Source: Hydrogenophilales bacterium
GTDB taxonomy: Bacteria > Pseudomonadota > Gammaproteobacteria > Burkholderiales > Thiobacillaceae
Direction of reading: 5' to 3'
NCBI GenBank assembly: GCA_024636775.1
Contig: JAGXGP010000106.1
Location: 1 to 33,796, forward strand
DNA: 33,796 nucleotides
The position numbers and the translations under genes are program-made. Below are positions 9,098-18,500 of this stretch, in pieces (the first letter of the stretch is position 1; every line of letters starts with the position of its first letter). Below the pieces are notes generated by a model that was not told the origin of the DNA, made no database searches, and saw only the letters and a program-made list of their open reading frames with translations.

Positions 9098-10444
9098 ATG
9101 GGTCAACTCACTGTTCTGCATTTTTCGCTGATTGCCGGGGTGCTGATCACCGCCCTATTGATCGGCCATCTGCTGCGGCAGAGACGTTCGCCTGCCGCCA
9201 CGCTGGGCTGGATTGTCTTCATGGTAAGCGCGCCCTGGCTGGCGGTTCCGGTCTATCTCACGCTGGGAACCCGCAAGCTGGCCACGCTCCCACAGCCTGC
9301 CTCGCACCCGTTTCCAGCCGAGGCAGGCACGCCTCTGGCCCGACTGCTCGCCAGTGCGGGGGTGCCACCCCCACGCTCGGGTAACCAGGTCAGCTGGCAT
9401 CATGACGGCGATGCGGCGTGGGACGAACTGATCGCCGTGGTGAATGGCAGTACGCGAACCCTGGATGTCGCACTTTTTTTGCTGCGCGACGACGCGCGCG
9501 GCAGCCGTTTCATGGAACAACTCGCCACGCGCGCCGAAGCCGGGGTACGGGTTCGTTTATTGATCGACGGAATCGGCTCGCTGCTATTGGCGCGGCACGG
9601 CCTGCGCCGATTGCGCGCGGCCGGCGTGGAAGTGGCCTGGTTCATTCCGTTGCTGCATCGCCCACTGCGTGGACGCACCAATCTACGCAACCATCGCAAG
9701 CTGGTGATCGCCGACCACGCGCGCGCATGGACCGGCGGACGCAATGTGGCAGACGAGTACTTTGCCGCCGACAGTGAATGGATTGACCTAAGCTTTGGCG
9801 TCGCCGGTCCCGCCGTGGCCGATATGGCGCAGGTATTTGCTGCTGACTGGGCTTTTGCCCGCAAGCACACGCCCGAAACGGATGACCACATGCCAGCGGC
9901 CGTTGGCATGTCGACGGTCCAGGTCATTCCATCCGGCCCGACGCTCGCGCGCGACACTCTGCACGAACTGATGCTGACAGCGTGCTATAGCGCACAACAC
10001 CGTATCTGGATTGCCACCCCCTACTTCGTTCCGGACGAAGCCTTGCAACAGGCACTGGTGCTGGCTGCGCGACGTGGAGTGGAGGTGCGCCTGCTGCTGC
10101 CCCGGCAATCCAACCACCGGCTGGCGGACCTGGCGCGCACCCGTTATCTACGTGAACTGGTTGCGGGCGGAGCAATCATCAAAGTCATCCCCCATGCCAT
10201 GCTCCATGCCAAGGCACTGCTGGCTGACGACCTCGCATTGGCCGGATCGGCCAATGTGGATTTGCGTAGCCTGTTCCTGAATTTCGAGTTGGCATGTTTG
10301 TTTCTATCTACTTCAGATTGTGAAGCGCTGGCTTCCTGGTTAAGCCGGCTTAATGCCATGGCAGAAGAATATGTCTCCCCGCCCGATCGCTGGGGGCGCG
10401 GCCTGCTCGAAGGCCTGGTGCTACTGGCCGCATTCCAGATTTGA
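9098..10444 (+). CDS. cls: Phospholipase D-type cardiolipin synthase
   Basis: 448 residues from the ATG at 9098 (a GTG at 9056 would add 14). Two N-terminal membrane helices (about 6-26 and 33-55) form a PLDc_N anchor and are followed by two phospholipase D domains. Both HKD motifs are intact: H199-K201-D206 (NHRKLVIADHARAWTGGRN) and H370-K372-D377 (HAKALLADDLALAGSAN). The enzyme condenses two phosphatidylglycerols to cardiolipin at the inner membrane. The length and domain order match bacterial Cls, though a related PLD-type transferase is possible. It stands alone, 27 bases from the convergent HPP gene. Confidence 0.88.
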   Translation: MGQLTVLHFSLIAGVLITALLIGHLLRQRRSPAATLGWIVFMVSAPWLAVPVYLTLGTRKLATLPQPASHPFPAEAGTPLARLLASAGVPPPRSGNQVSWHHDGDAAWDELIAVVNGSTRTLDVALFLLRDDARGSRFMEQLATRAEAGVRVRLLIDGIGSLLLARHGLRRLRAAGVEVAWFIPLLHRPLRGRTNLRNHRKLVIADHARAWTGGRNVADEYFAADSEWIDLSFGVAGPAVADMAQVFAADWAFARKHTPETDDHMPAAVGMSTVQVIPSGPTLARDTLHELMLTACYSAQHRIWIATPYFVPDEALQQALVLAARRGVEVRLLLPRQSNHRLADLARTRYLRELVAGGAIIKVIPHAMLHAKALLADDLALAGSANVDLRSLFLNFELACLFLSTSDCEALASWLSRLNAMAEEYVSPPDRWGRGLLEGLVLLAAFQI

Positions 10445-10471
10445 ATCAAGAAGCGGCGCGCCCCCATCCGA

Positions 10472-11188
10472 TCAAATTTGCGTCTGCGACAGCGGCAGCA
10501 AGCTCACTTCATTGTCCACATGGCCAGGTGGTGCGCCGGCCAGCGCCAGCGCATAAATACGCTGCAAATCTTCCTCACTGACGTCGACAAAGGTGTCGAT
10601 CTTGCTCAAGGCATAGACCAGATTGCTGTGCGGAATCATGGGTTCTGGTGCCGGCGCGGCGCCTGCCTTTGAACGCCGATGCCAGCTTTGCGGATAGCGC
10701 CGCCAGGCAAACGGGGCATTGAACACCACGGCTACCGCCAGCAACACGACAACGTTCAACAGTACCGGGCTCAACACATAGCCATAGCCCAGCGCATGGA
10801 CGGTTTCTCCGCCAAGCACCGCGTAAAGCGCGGTGGCACCGCCCGGCGGATGCAGGCAGCGCAGGCCGTACATGACGGCAATTGACAGCGCCACCGCGAG
10901 TGAAGCTGCCAGCATGGGTTCGGTACCCAGCCAGCGTGCACAAGCCACACCAATCAGCGCCGAAACCAGATGGCCGCCAAAGACCGGCCACGGTTGCGAC
11001 AATGCGCCATGTGGCGCGGCGAACAACAGCACCGCCGAGGCCCCCATCGACGCGATGGCCAGCACGCCGCCATGTCCGTCCAGCCAGAAATGTCCCACCC
11101 ACAGCACCGCGAGAATGCCAATCAGCCCACCTGCAGCTGATATCCAGTGTTCGCGCTCGGAAACCGAGTACGCCAGCTTGCGAACCAT
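10472..11188 (-). CDS. HPP-family integral membrane protein
   Basis: 238 residues. Four to five membrane helices fill residues 15-170, with the family signature LHPPGGATALYAVLGG around 112-127. A cytoplasmic tail of about 60 residues follows (IPHSNLVYALSKIDTFVDVSEEDLQRIYALA), which often accompanies this family in proteobacteria; no CBS domains are attached. Some HPP proteins of cyanobacteria and plants are reported nitrite transporters; whether this applies here is inference. The ATG lies one base after the stop of the DsrC-like gene, so the two are co-transcribed and probably work in the same process. Confidence 0.85.
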   Translation of the reverse strand: MVRKLAYSVSEREHWISAAGGLIGILAVLWVGHFWLDGHGGVLAIASMGASAVLLFAAPHGALSQPWPVFGGHLVSALIGVACARWLGTEPMLAASLAVALSIAVMYGLRCLHPPGGATALYAVLGGETVHALGYGYVLSPVLLNVVVLLAVAVVFNAPFAWRRYPQSWHRRSKAGAAPAPEPMIPHSNLVYALSKIDTFVDVSEEDLQRIYALALAGAPPGHVDNEVSLLPLSQTQI

Positions 11189-11189
11189 C

Positions 11190-11528
11190 TTAGCCCGTAC
11201 TCCAGTTGCGCGGCCGGCGCATGCCGGCGATCTTGCAGGCCTGCTTCACGTAACCATATGGGAATAACACGAACATTCTTTTTTGCGCATCGCGTCCTAC
11301 GCGTTCGGCCAGATGCTTGATCGCGAAACGGGCGTCCGCTGCAACCTGATGCTCATCGTAATAATCGCGCATGAAACGAATCACATCCCAGTGATCATCG
11401 GTCATCTCTATCTTTTCACCTTGGGCCAAAGCCTGCGCAACGTCTTCGTTCCAGTCGGCAGGATCCACTAGATACCCCTCGGCGTCGCGCTCGGGCATCA
11501 GAGTCGAGACATCGGTTATTTGCTCCAT
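11190..11528 (-). CDS. DsrC/TusE-family sulfur-carrier-like protein lacking the C-terminal cysteine
   Basis: 112 residues of the DsrC/TusE/RspA fold: GYLVDPADWNEDVAQALA, then DDHWDVIRFMRDYYDEH, and the flexible C-terminal arm LFPYGYVKQACKIAGMRRP. DsrC has two redox cysteines, CysB and the penultimate CysA 11 residues later; TusE keeps only CysA. Here C98 matches CysB, but the CysA position is W109 and the chain ends Asn-Trp-Ser-Thr-Gly. It therefore cannot form the intramolecular disulfide of DsrC, nor use the TusE cysteine. It may bind persulfide on C98 or be regulatory. It is the first gene of a unit with the HPP protein, divergent from a LysR regulator. Confidence 0.88.
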   Translation of the reverse strand: MEQITDVSTLMPERDAEGYLVDPADWNEDVAQALAQGEKIEMTDDHWDVIRFMRDYYDEHQVAADARFAIKHLAERVGRDAQKRMFVLFPYGYVKQACKIAGMRRPRNWSTG

Positions 11529-11582
11529 GACAGCCTCCTTTTATTGCGATGAGCCTAGTTTAGGGAAGGCTTATATATTGAT

Positions 11583-11626
11583 CCAACGATAAATATTGGT
11601 ATCTAATATCGATATATCCGATAGAT
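11583..11626. promoter_or_regulatory. Candidate LysR operator with CGATA/TATCG repeats
   Basis: In the 112-base gap between the divergent dsrC-like and lysR genes, CGATA occurs at 11587-11591, 11610-11614 and 11619-11623, and its complement TATCG at 11607-11611 (the palindrome TATCGATA at 11607-11614). CCAA (11583-11586) and TTGG (11595-11599 area) flank the first element. Repeated dyads in such a gap are the typical binding target of a divergent LysR protein. Confidence 0.45.
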
Positions 11627-11640
11627 GAACCAACTCCCCC

Positions 11641-12498
11641 ATGGACACCGAACTTGCCCGTACCTTCCTGACCGTTGCCGCCACAGGCAATTTCGTCGCC
11701 GCCGCCAGCCGTTTGCACGTCACCCAGTCCACCGTGAGTGCGCGCATCCATACCCTGGAAACGCTACTGGGCGCGCGCCTGTTTCATCGCGGTCGCAATG
11801 GCGCTGTGCTCACGCCATCCGGCAAGCGCTTTCTGCGCCACGCCAAGAACCTGGTGCGCACGGTTGAACAGGCGCATCACGATGTCGGCCTGCCGCAAGG
11901 GTTTCGGGACGTGCTAACGTTATCCGGACGCATCGCCGTGTGGGAAGGGTTTCTGCCGCACTGGGTGGCCTGGATGCAAAAAGCCGCGCCCGACGTCTCG
12001 CTGCGCCTGGAAATCGGCTTCGAGGCGGACATCATGCAAGGGCTGATCGAAGGCACTGTGGATATCGGCGTCATGTACACGCCAACAACCCGTTCCGGGC
12101 TGGAGGTGGAAGCGCTGTTCGACGAAACCCTGCTGCTGGTCACCAGCGATCTCAAACGCGGCTGGCCCGATGATGGCTATATCCACATCGACTGGGGGCC
12201 GGAATTTCATGCCCAGTTCAGCGACCATTTTCCCGACGCCCCGCCACCTGCCCTGGTCGCCAACATCGGCTGGCTGGGCGTGCAGCAACTGCTGACCTAC
12301 GGTGGGAGCGGTTATTTTCCACAACGATTATTGCGGCACTATCTCGTAGCTGGGCAGTTATGGCGCGTGCCAGATGCCCCGCAATTCAAACTGCCCGCCT
12401 ACATGGTTTATCCGCGCAACAGCGACAACGCCACGCTAAAACAGGCGTTGGATGGATTACGTGAATTGGCGCGAACAGAACAAGCGCAAGCCACTTGA
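11641..12498 (+). CDS. LysR-family transcriptional regulator
   Basis: 285 residues. The winged helix-turn-helix lies at about 1-60 (MDTELARTFLTVAATGNFVA, then AASRLHVTQSTVSARIHTLE), and the LysR effector-binding domain follows from about 90. The first residues are those of LysR members with a Thr-Glu-Leu-Ala start. It is divergent from the dsrC-like/HPP genes, so it most likely regulates them and itself through the repeats at 11583-11626. The effector cannot be told from the sequence; a sulfur or nitrogen oxyanion would fit the neighbours but is inference. Confidence 0.9.
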   Translation: MDTELARTFLTVAATGNFVAAASRLHVTQSTVSARIHTLETLLGARLFHRGRNGAVLTPSGKRFLRHAKNLVRTVEQAHHDVGLPQGFRDVLTLSGRIAVWEGFLPHWVAWMQKAAPDVSLRLEIGFEADIMQGLIEGTVDIGVMYTPTTRSGLEVEALFDETLLLVTSDLKRGWPDDGYIHIDWGPEFHAQFSDHFPDAPPPALVANIGWLGVQQLLTYGGSGYFPQRLLRHYLVAGQLWRVPDAPQFKLPAYMVYPRNSDNATLKQALDGLRELARTEQAQAT

Positions 12499-12526
12499 TC
12501 AGCGAACGGAGTACGCCCATCAAGTG
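12492..12526. repeat. Inverted repeat at the lysR/autotransporter junction
   Basis: CACTTGAT (12492-12499) and ATCAAGTG (12519-12526) are perfect 8-bp arms separated by 19 bases. The left arm contains the lysR stop. The autotransporter gene ends at 12531 on the other strand, so the dyad could serve as a shared 3' end. There is no T-tract and the loop is long, so terminator function is uncertain. Confidence 0.35.
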
Positions 12527-12530
12527 TTGC

Positions 12531-15500
12531 CTAGAACGGAACCGCCACTTTCAGGCTGGCGCTATGCGATTCCGTATGCTCGGAATACTGGCCGGTGTAA
12601 CTTATCCGGAAGACAGATCCGCTGGTGCTGAGTGTGTCCATCCCCAGCGTCAGGTCGGCATAGGTCTTGTCCATCGTGCTCTCGGTTGTGAACGGCGCGG
12701 TTCCAACCGGTGCGCCCTGCAACGAAGCCGTCACTCCCGTGGTGGCACCAGACACAAAGTGAGTTAGACCCACCATACCGAACGGACGAATCAGCGTACC
12801 GCCGGCGGTGGCAAACTCACGGCCGAACTCCAGTCCCGGCTGCAGGCTCACCAGCGTATCGCGTCCACTCTTGGCACTCAGATTCGCCGCACCCGCTCCC
12901 TGTTCGTCGAACGCACCGTGGTAAACGTGCGTCACCCCCACGTCCAACAACGGGCGCAGATACCAGACCTTCTTGTGCTCATAGTCACGCGACCAGCGCA
13001 TATGAACTGAAGCAAGGCCCACCTTCTGCCTGCTGCTGGCCACCACCGGACCGGTCAGATTGACCAGACGCGTCGTATCGTACGGGCCGTATCCCAGATT
13101 AAGCGATGCGGTGAAAGCATCTGCACCCAGATTGCGTTTGGTAATCACGCCGAGAGCATATTGATTGCCTTCACTCCGGGTGGAGTCAGCCACATGAAGC
13201 GTGCTGGTATCAATGGAAAAACCAAAACCTGCACTCCAGTTTTGATTGACCCGTTTCTGCGCACCGGCAGCTAGGGTATTGGTCTTGCGGTCAAAGCCCA
13301 AGTTGGAAGCTGTGCGATCCTGATCAAGCTTGCTGCCGATCAGCCGAACCCAGCTACATTCGCCCTCACTGACAAAACGGAATTCGCCTTCGCGAACCCG
13401 GCAGCTATGCAGCGCGTCGGAAAAGCGCAGGTCAGACAAAACGGCTGTGGTCGTCGTAGCCAACAAAGGTTCCGAGCTTAACTCGTCGTAAACACGCCCC
13501 AGACTTTCAGCATCAGGCAGCGAGATCAAGTAGGCCGTGATGGGCGCAAACTCAGGCGACCCACCTGCTTGCTGGATGGCATTGATATGGACGCCAATCG
13601 CGGACTGATTTCTGCTCAGGATTGCTCCGCCAACAGGTGCGAAATTGACACTACGCTCCAGCACCACATCGGTCGAGTTCGGGTAGAGAAGCGCATATTT
13701 AATCACTGCTGACGCTTCAGCCGAGAGGGCAAGATTCGTTTTATCGGTCACACCACCCGCACTACTGAGAATCGTGAACGTCTTGCTCCCGGGGGTGACA
13801 AAGCTGGGGTTAACCAGATTCACTGAGATCTTGCCACCAAGACTGCTGGTGCCCGACACATCCACTCGGTCTGCCAGATTCGTCAGGAAATCGAGATCGG
13901 TTACGTACTCGCCTGATTGAGACTGCACCAGATTGCCAGTGACCGCAGTGATCAACGTTTGATCCACGCCACCGGGCGAGAGCGAGCCGTCGTTCTTAAG
14001 CGTGTTGCCGGTACCGAGATTCACCGTCGCGCCTGAAACCAGCCGACCACCCGCAAGATTGTTGAATGCATTGGCGCCAGCACCGAGGTTCACCGAGCCG
14101 GTGACAGTGCCATGGTTGTTGACGGTTTCTTTGCCCAAGCCGCCGAGAATCGCTACGCCGAACACGCCATCCACCGTGGTCACCGCGCCGGAGTCTTTCC
14201 CCGACTCACCAATCGTCACTACGTTATTGGCGCCATCCTGAATGTTGATTCCCGCACTGAGTGGTCCCGAACCTCCCTGAACCAAACCTTTGACGTTGAC
14301 TTTGATATTGCCGTTGCTGTCCTTGCCCTTGCTTTGTGCATGGATTCCCAGGGAGGCGATACCGTTGGCGACAATATTGCCATCCGTCACAACCTCGATA
14401 TCACCACCGACCAGCGTGTCAAGCTGATAGGCCGTAAGCTCGCCAAGCTTTAGGGATTCAAACAGTTCAGGATAAATAGCGTACAAGATGAGTTCAGACA
14501 ACGCGACAGCAGACGATTCCAGGCTGGCCAAACTTATGGTTAATGCATCTTTCACACTATCAAAAGACGCTGACCCCCCTTCGCTTTGCGCGTAGATGGC
14601 GTGGGAAAAGGCGCCGTTTGTCGTGATATTGCCGGTATGGTGCACGGTCACATCGCCGCCAGAACCATGTCCGCCCGCACTTCCACTAAGTACCGCGAAG
14701 TTGTTGAGGCCGCCGCCAGCCAGACCGCCGCCACCGCCGACGCTTTGCGCGTAGACCCCCATTGAGGCAAACCCGCTTGCTTCGAAGCCCTCCGATACAA
14801 GCGCACCCGTGGTGATGTTGCCGAAGCTGGTGACGGTAACTTCATTGCCACTGCCCGCGTTACCGCCGTGCAGCGTAATGCCGCCGACGTTGGTATCGAT
14901 CAGCCCGCTAGGGCCTTTCGCGATGGTTCCACCCAGGCCGCCGCCACCGCCCACGCTTTGCGCGTAGACACCGTGCGCGAAAATGCCCGATGTTTCAATC
15001 GTGCTCGTGGTCGACTCGCTGCCGAGATTCACCTCAACGGCGCCGCCGTTTCCTGCGGCGCCGCCCGATCCACCAATCGAAAGCCCGATCAACCCAGAGG
15101 CGCCATGCCCACCCTGGCCGCCGCCGCCGCCCACGCTTTGCGCGTAAACACCGAACGAGCCCATATCAAGCGTTGTAATTTTCCCGGAAAGATGATTCAC
15201 AAGGACCTTGCGGCCATCGCCACTGGCACCGGAAGATCCCCCGATGCTGAGCGACACATTATTCGTTTTTTTAGGTGAGTCGAGCCCGATCAAAGGGAAA
15301 CCAACCCCGTCCGCGCCTTCACCCCCGGTTCCGCCACCCCCGCCGATACTCTGGGCAAAGATGCCATGCGAGGAGATGCCGATGGTCACAATATTCTTGG
15401 TATTGGTGACCTCGACCAGTCCGCCATGCCCGGCCGTGCCGCCTTTTCCGCCCACGCCGAGGTTAAACGAGCCCGACGTGTCCGCCGGACATTTTTGAGC

Positions 15501-18500
15501 GGGCGCTTTGATGCCCGGAATCTTTAGGAATGCGGCGACTGAAGTCAGCTTGCTCTTGACTTGGCATCCGTTCGTGATCAGTGAAAATGTACGGGCAAGT
15601 CCGCCCTGGCCGCCGCCGCCGCCCACGCTTTCTGCAAAGATGCCGTGCGAAACGATACCCGTGGTAATAATCTCGCCGTTATTGGTGACAGTGACCGTCC
15701 CGCCTTCGTTGCCCTTGCCACCTTTGCCGCCGACGCTGAAACCAAGATTGACGTTTTTCGCGTTCTGCGCCGTCCCTTTGAAAAACGTAGCCGAACCCGC
15801 CACACTCGCGCCGCCGGTACCGCCGCCGCCACCAATGCTCTGTGCAAACACGCCCGACGACAGATCACCGTGGGTGTTGATATTCTTCTGATTTGAAACA
15901 AGTACCTCACCGCCGATGCCGCCTTCTCCCCCGGTGCCTCCCACTCCCACTGTCACATTCAGATTGTCGCCACCATAGGCGCCAGCGGCAGCGACACTGG
16001 TGCCACCCGTCCCGCCTTTTCCGCCCACGCTTTGCGCGAAGACCGCATGAGACTGGTCCGCAAACGTCTCGATGTTGCCGATGTTGAATACCTTGACCGC
16101 GCCGCCGGCGTTACCCGCGCCGCCCGACCCACCCACTGATATATCCACGCTTGCCGACTTGCCCGAAGACACGCTCAACGAACCCGCCACACTCAACCCG
16201 CCATTTCCGCCGCCGCCGCCAATGCTTTGTGCCAGCACGCCATAGGAGCCAATGCTATTGGTCTTCAGCGTTCCAAAGTTGGCGACCAGGACCTCTTCAG
16301 CGACCCCGCCGCCACCGCCGCCACCGCCGACACTGACCGCCACGGAGGCCGTGTTCGATGCGCCACCAAATGCGAGCGTACCCGCGATACTCGCCCCGCC
16401 GTCACCGCCGCCGCCGCCAATGCTTTGTCCAACAATGGCGTGAGATTTCTCACCATAGGTGGTGATATCGCCCTGGTTGACGAGAAAAACCGCACCGCCC
16501 TTGCCGCCGCCATCCCCGCTGCCGCCCACGGCCACCGCCACACCGGCACCTTGGCCGACGGTCAGCGTGCCCGCAATACTCAGACCGCCGTCGCCACCGC
16601 CGCCGCCGATTCCGCGTGCATAGATGCCGTGTGACTGTTCGTCCTGCCGCATGAACAGCCGGGCTGCCTTGGCGATGTCATCTGCGGCAGTGGCGTCGAT
16701 CCCTTCGATTTCCAGCAGTTCTTCTTTTGTGAGCTGATCCAACTGGGCAATCGTGATTGCACTGTCATGCGCTTGCAATGCGGCAATCAGTGCTGAGCTC
16801 ACACCAGACAACTGACTCACCGTCACCGCGTGCTTACCGGCATTACCGGTAGTGATGTCCCCGCTGTTCAGCACTTTCACGCTGCCGAGAAGGCTTCCGT
16901 CACTATCCAACAGGCGCGTGGTGCCATCAACGGCGCGTACGTTGGCACTGTTCCCGCCACCGCCGCCGCTGCCGCCCACACTCACGGCTGCGCTGAGGTT
17001 GACCGAGCCCCCGCCGCTGGCAGTGAACGCCGTGCTTGCACCGCCGCTCCCGCCGCCCCCGCCGGTGCTTTCAGCGAAAATACCGTGAGATATTCTGCCT
17101 TGAGTGGTAATCGAACTGGCGTTGTCGACCTTGACGATGTCCGCACCGCCGCCGACCGCACCGCTTCCACCAATCGCGACGGAAATACCCACACTGACCC
17201 CATAAACAGGCACGCCGGCGGTCAAACTGGTGGCATAGCCACCTGTACCGCCGCCGCCGCCAATACTGCGGGCCTCAATACCATTCGAGTAATCACCCAA
17301 GGTCGCAATATCGGTCGTGCCGAGGTTCGCATCCGCGTCGCTGATCACCGTGACGGCGCCGCCGTTTCCACCATCTTCTGCGCCGCCTCCAATGGCAAGG
17401 CTGATGCCCAACCCAATTCCGAGCGCACCGCCGCCGTTTCCGCCCCCCCCACCGATGCTTTCAGCCAAAACAGCACTGGCGTTATCGCCATCTGTTTTGA
17501 GTTTTCCGGTGTTGTTCACCGCAACCACGCCGCCATGCCCCGCAGCAGAACCCCTGCCGCCAAATGCGAAGATGCCACCCGCCGTGCCACCCGCGCCCCC
17601 ATCGCCGCCGAGACTTTCCGCGAAGAGCGCGCGTGATTGATTGCCGGAGGCTGTGATTGCGCCGCTATTGTTGATCGTGACGTTACCAGCACTGCTGACC
17701 TCGGCACGGCCCTGGAGTTTTGAAATCAAATTCGCGAGGCTACCACCCGAAAAAATCCCGTTGGCATCACCGGCATCACCCGCACTCCCCCCACGGCTGC
17801 GCGCATAAATGCCATGCGAGCCGTCGCCGTCGGGTCCCAGTGTCTTGATGTAATTACCCGTCAGGACGTTGATCACGCCAATCAATGGAACATCAACCGA
17901 CTTGTATTCCGGAACGTTCACATAAGGATTGGTAATTGAATCCAGCGTGTTGATGTTGCCGGAATTGGTCACGGTGACGTTGCCCCCCTTCCCACCGTTG
18001 CCGCCCTCACCAAAAGCGGCCGAGAGTGCCGCAGCAACACCCCCGCCATTACCGCCGTCACCGCCGATGCTCTGTGCGAAGATGCCATAGGCAAGGTCGC
18101 CTTCAGTACTGATGTTTGCGGTGTTGTCGACTGTCACAAGACCGCCGGCTCCAGCCGCACCGCCATTGCCGCCGGTAGCCGAGACAGCGGGTCCAATGCT
18201 TTCACCTTTACCGCCATTGGCACCCAGGCTTTCCACGAAAAGGCCATGCGCGTGGCTACCATGCGTGTTAATTTGAGACTGGCTGGTTGCGCTGGCGACA
18301 CACCCACCTTGTGCATCCGCCGTGCAGGTGTTGACCTTAACCGCGCCCCCCGCGTACCCCGAACCACCCGGCGCGCCATTTGTGTTGGTCCAGGAGCTAT
18401 CCCCGTCCGTTCCGACACTGCCTTGGCTCTTGACGTGGATGCCATGCGCACTCGTTCCTTGCGTGGATATGTTGACGAGAGGGGACACGTCGAGATCAAG

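Noticed and set aside
10439-10477. Imperfect dyad at the cls/HPP junction (ATTTGAATC with GATCAAAT)
   Set aside because: The arms contain a bulge, the loop is long and there is no T-tract, so I do not call a terminator.
16830-17636. 268-codon frame on the plus strand inside the autotransporter gene
   Set aside because: It is the complement of glycine-rich repeats, giving Ala/Thr/Arg-rich nonsense; several similar antisense frames line the same gene.
14330-18470. CRISPR-like repeat array
   Set aside because: The repeats are in frame with a long coding gene, vary in length and encode a glycine-rich motif; spacers are not unique DNA of constant length.
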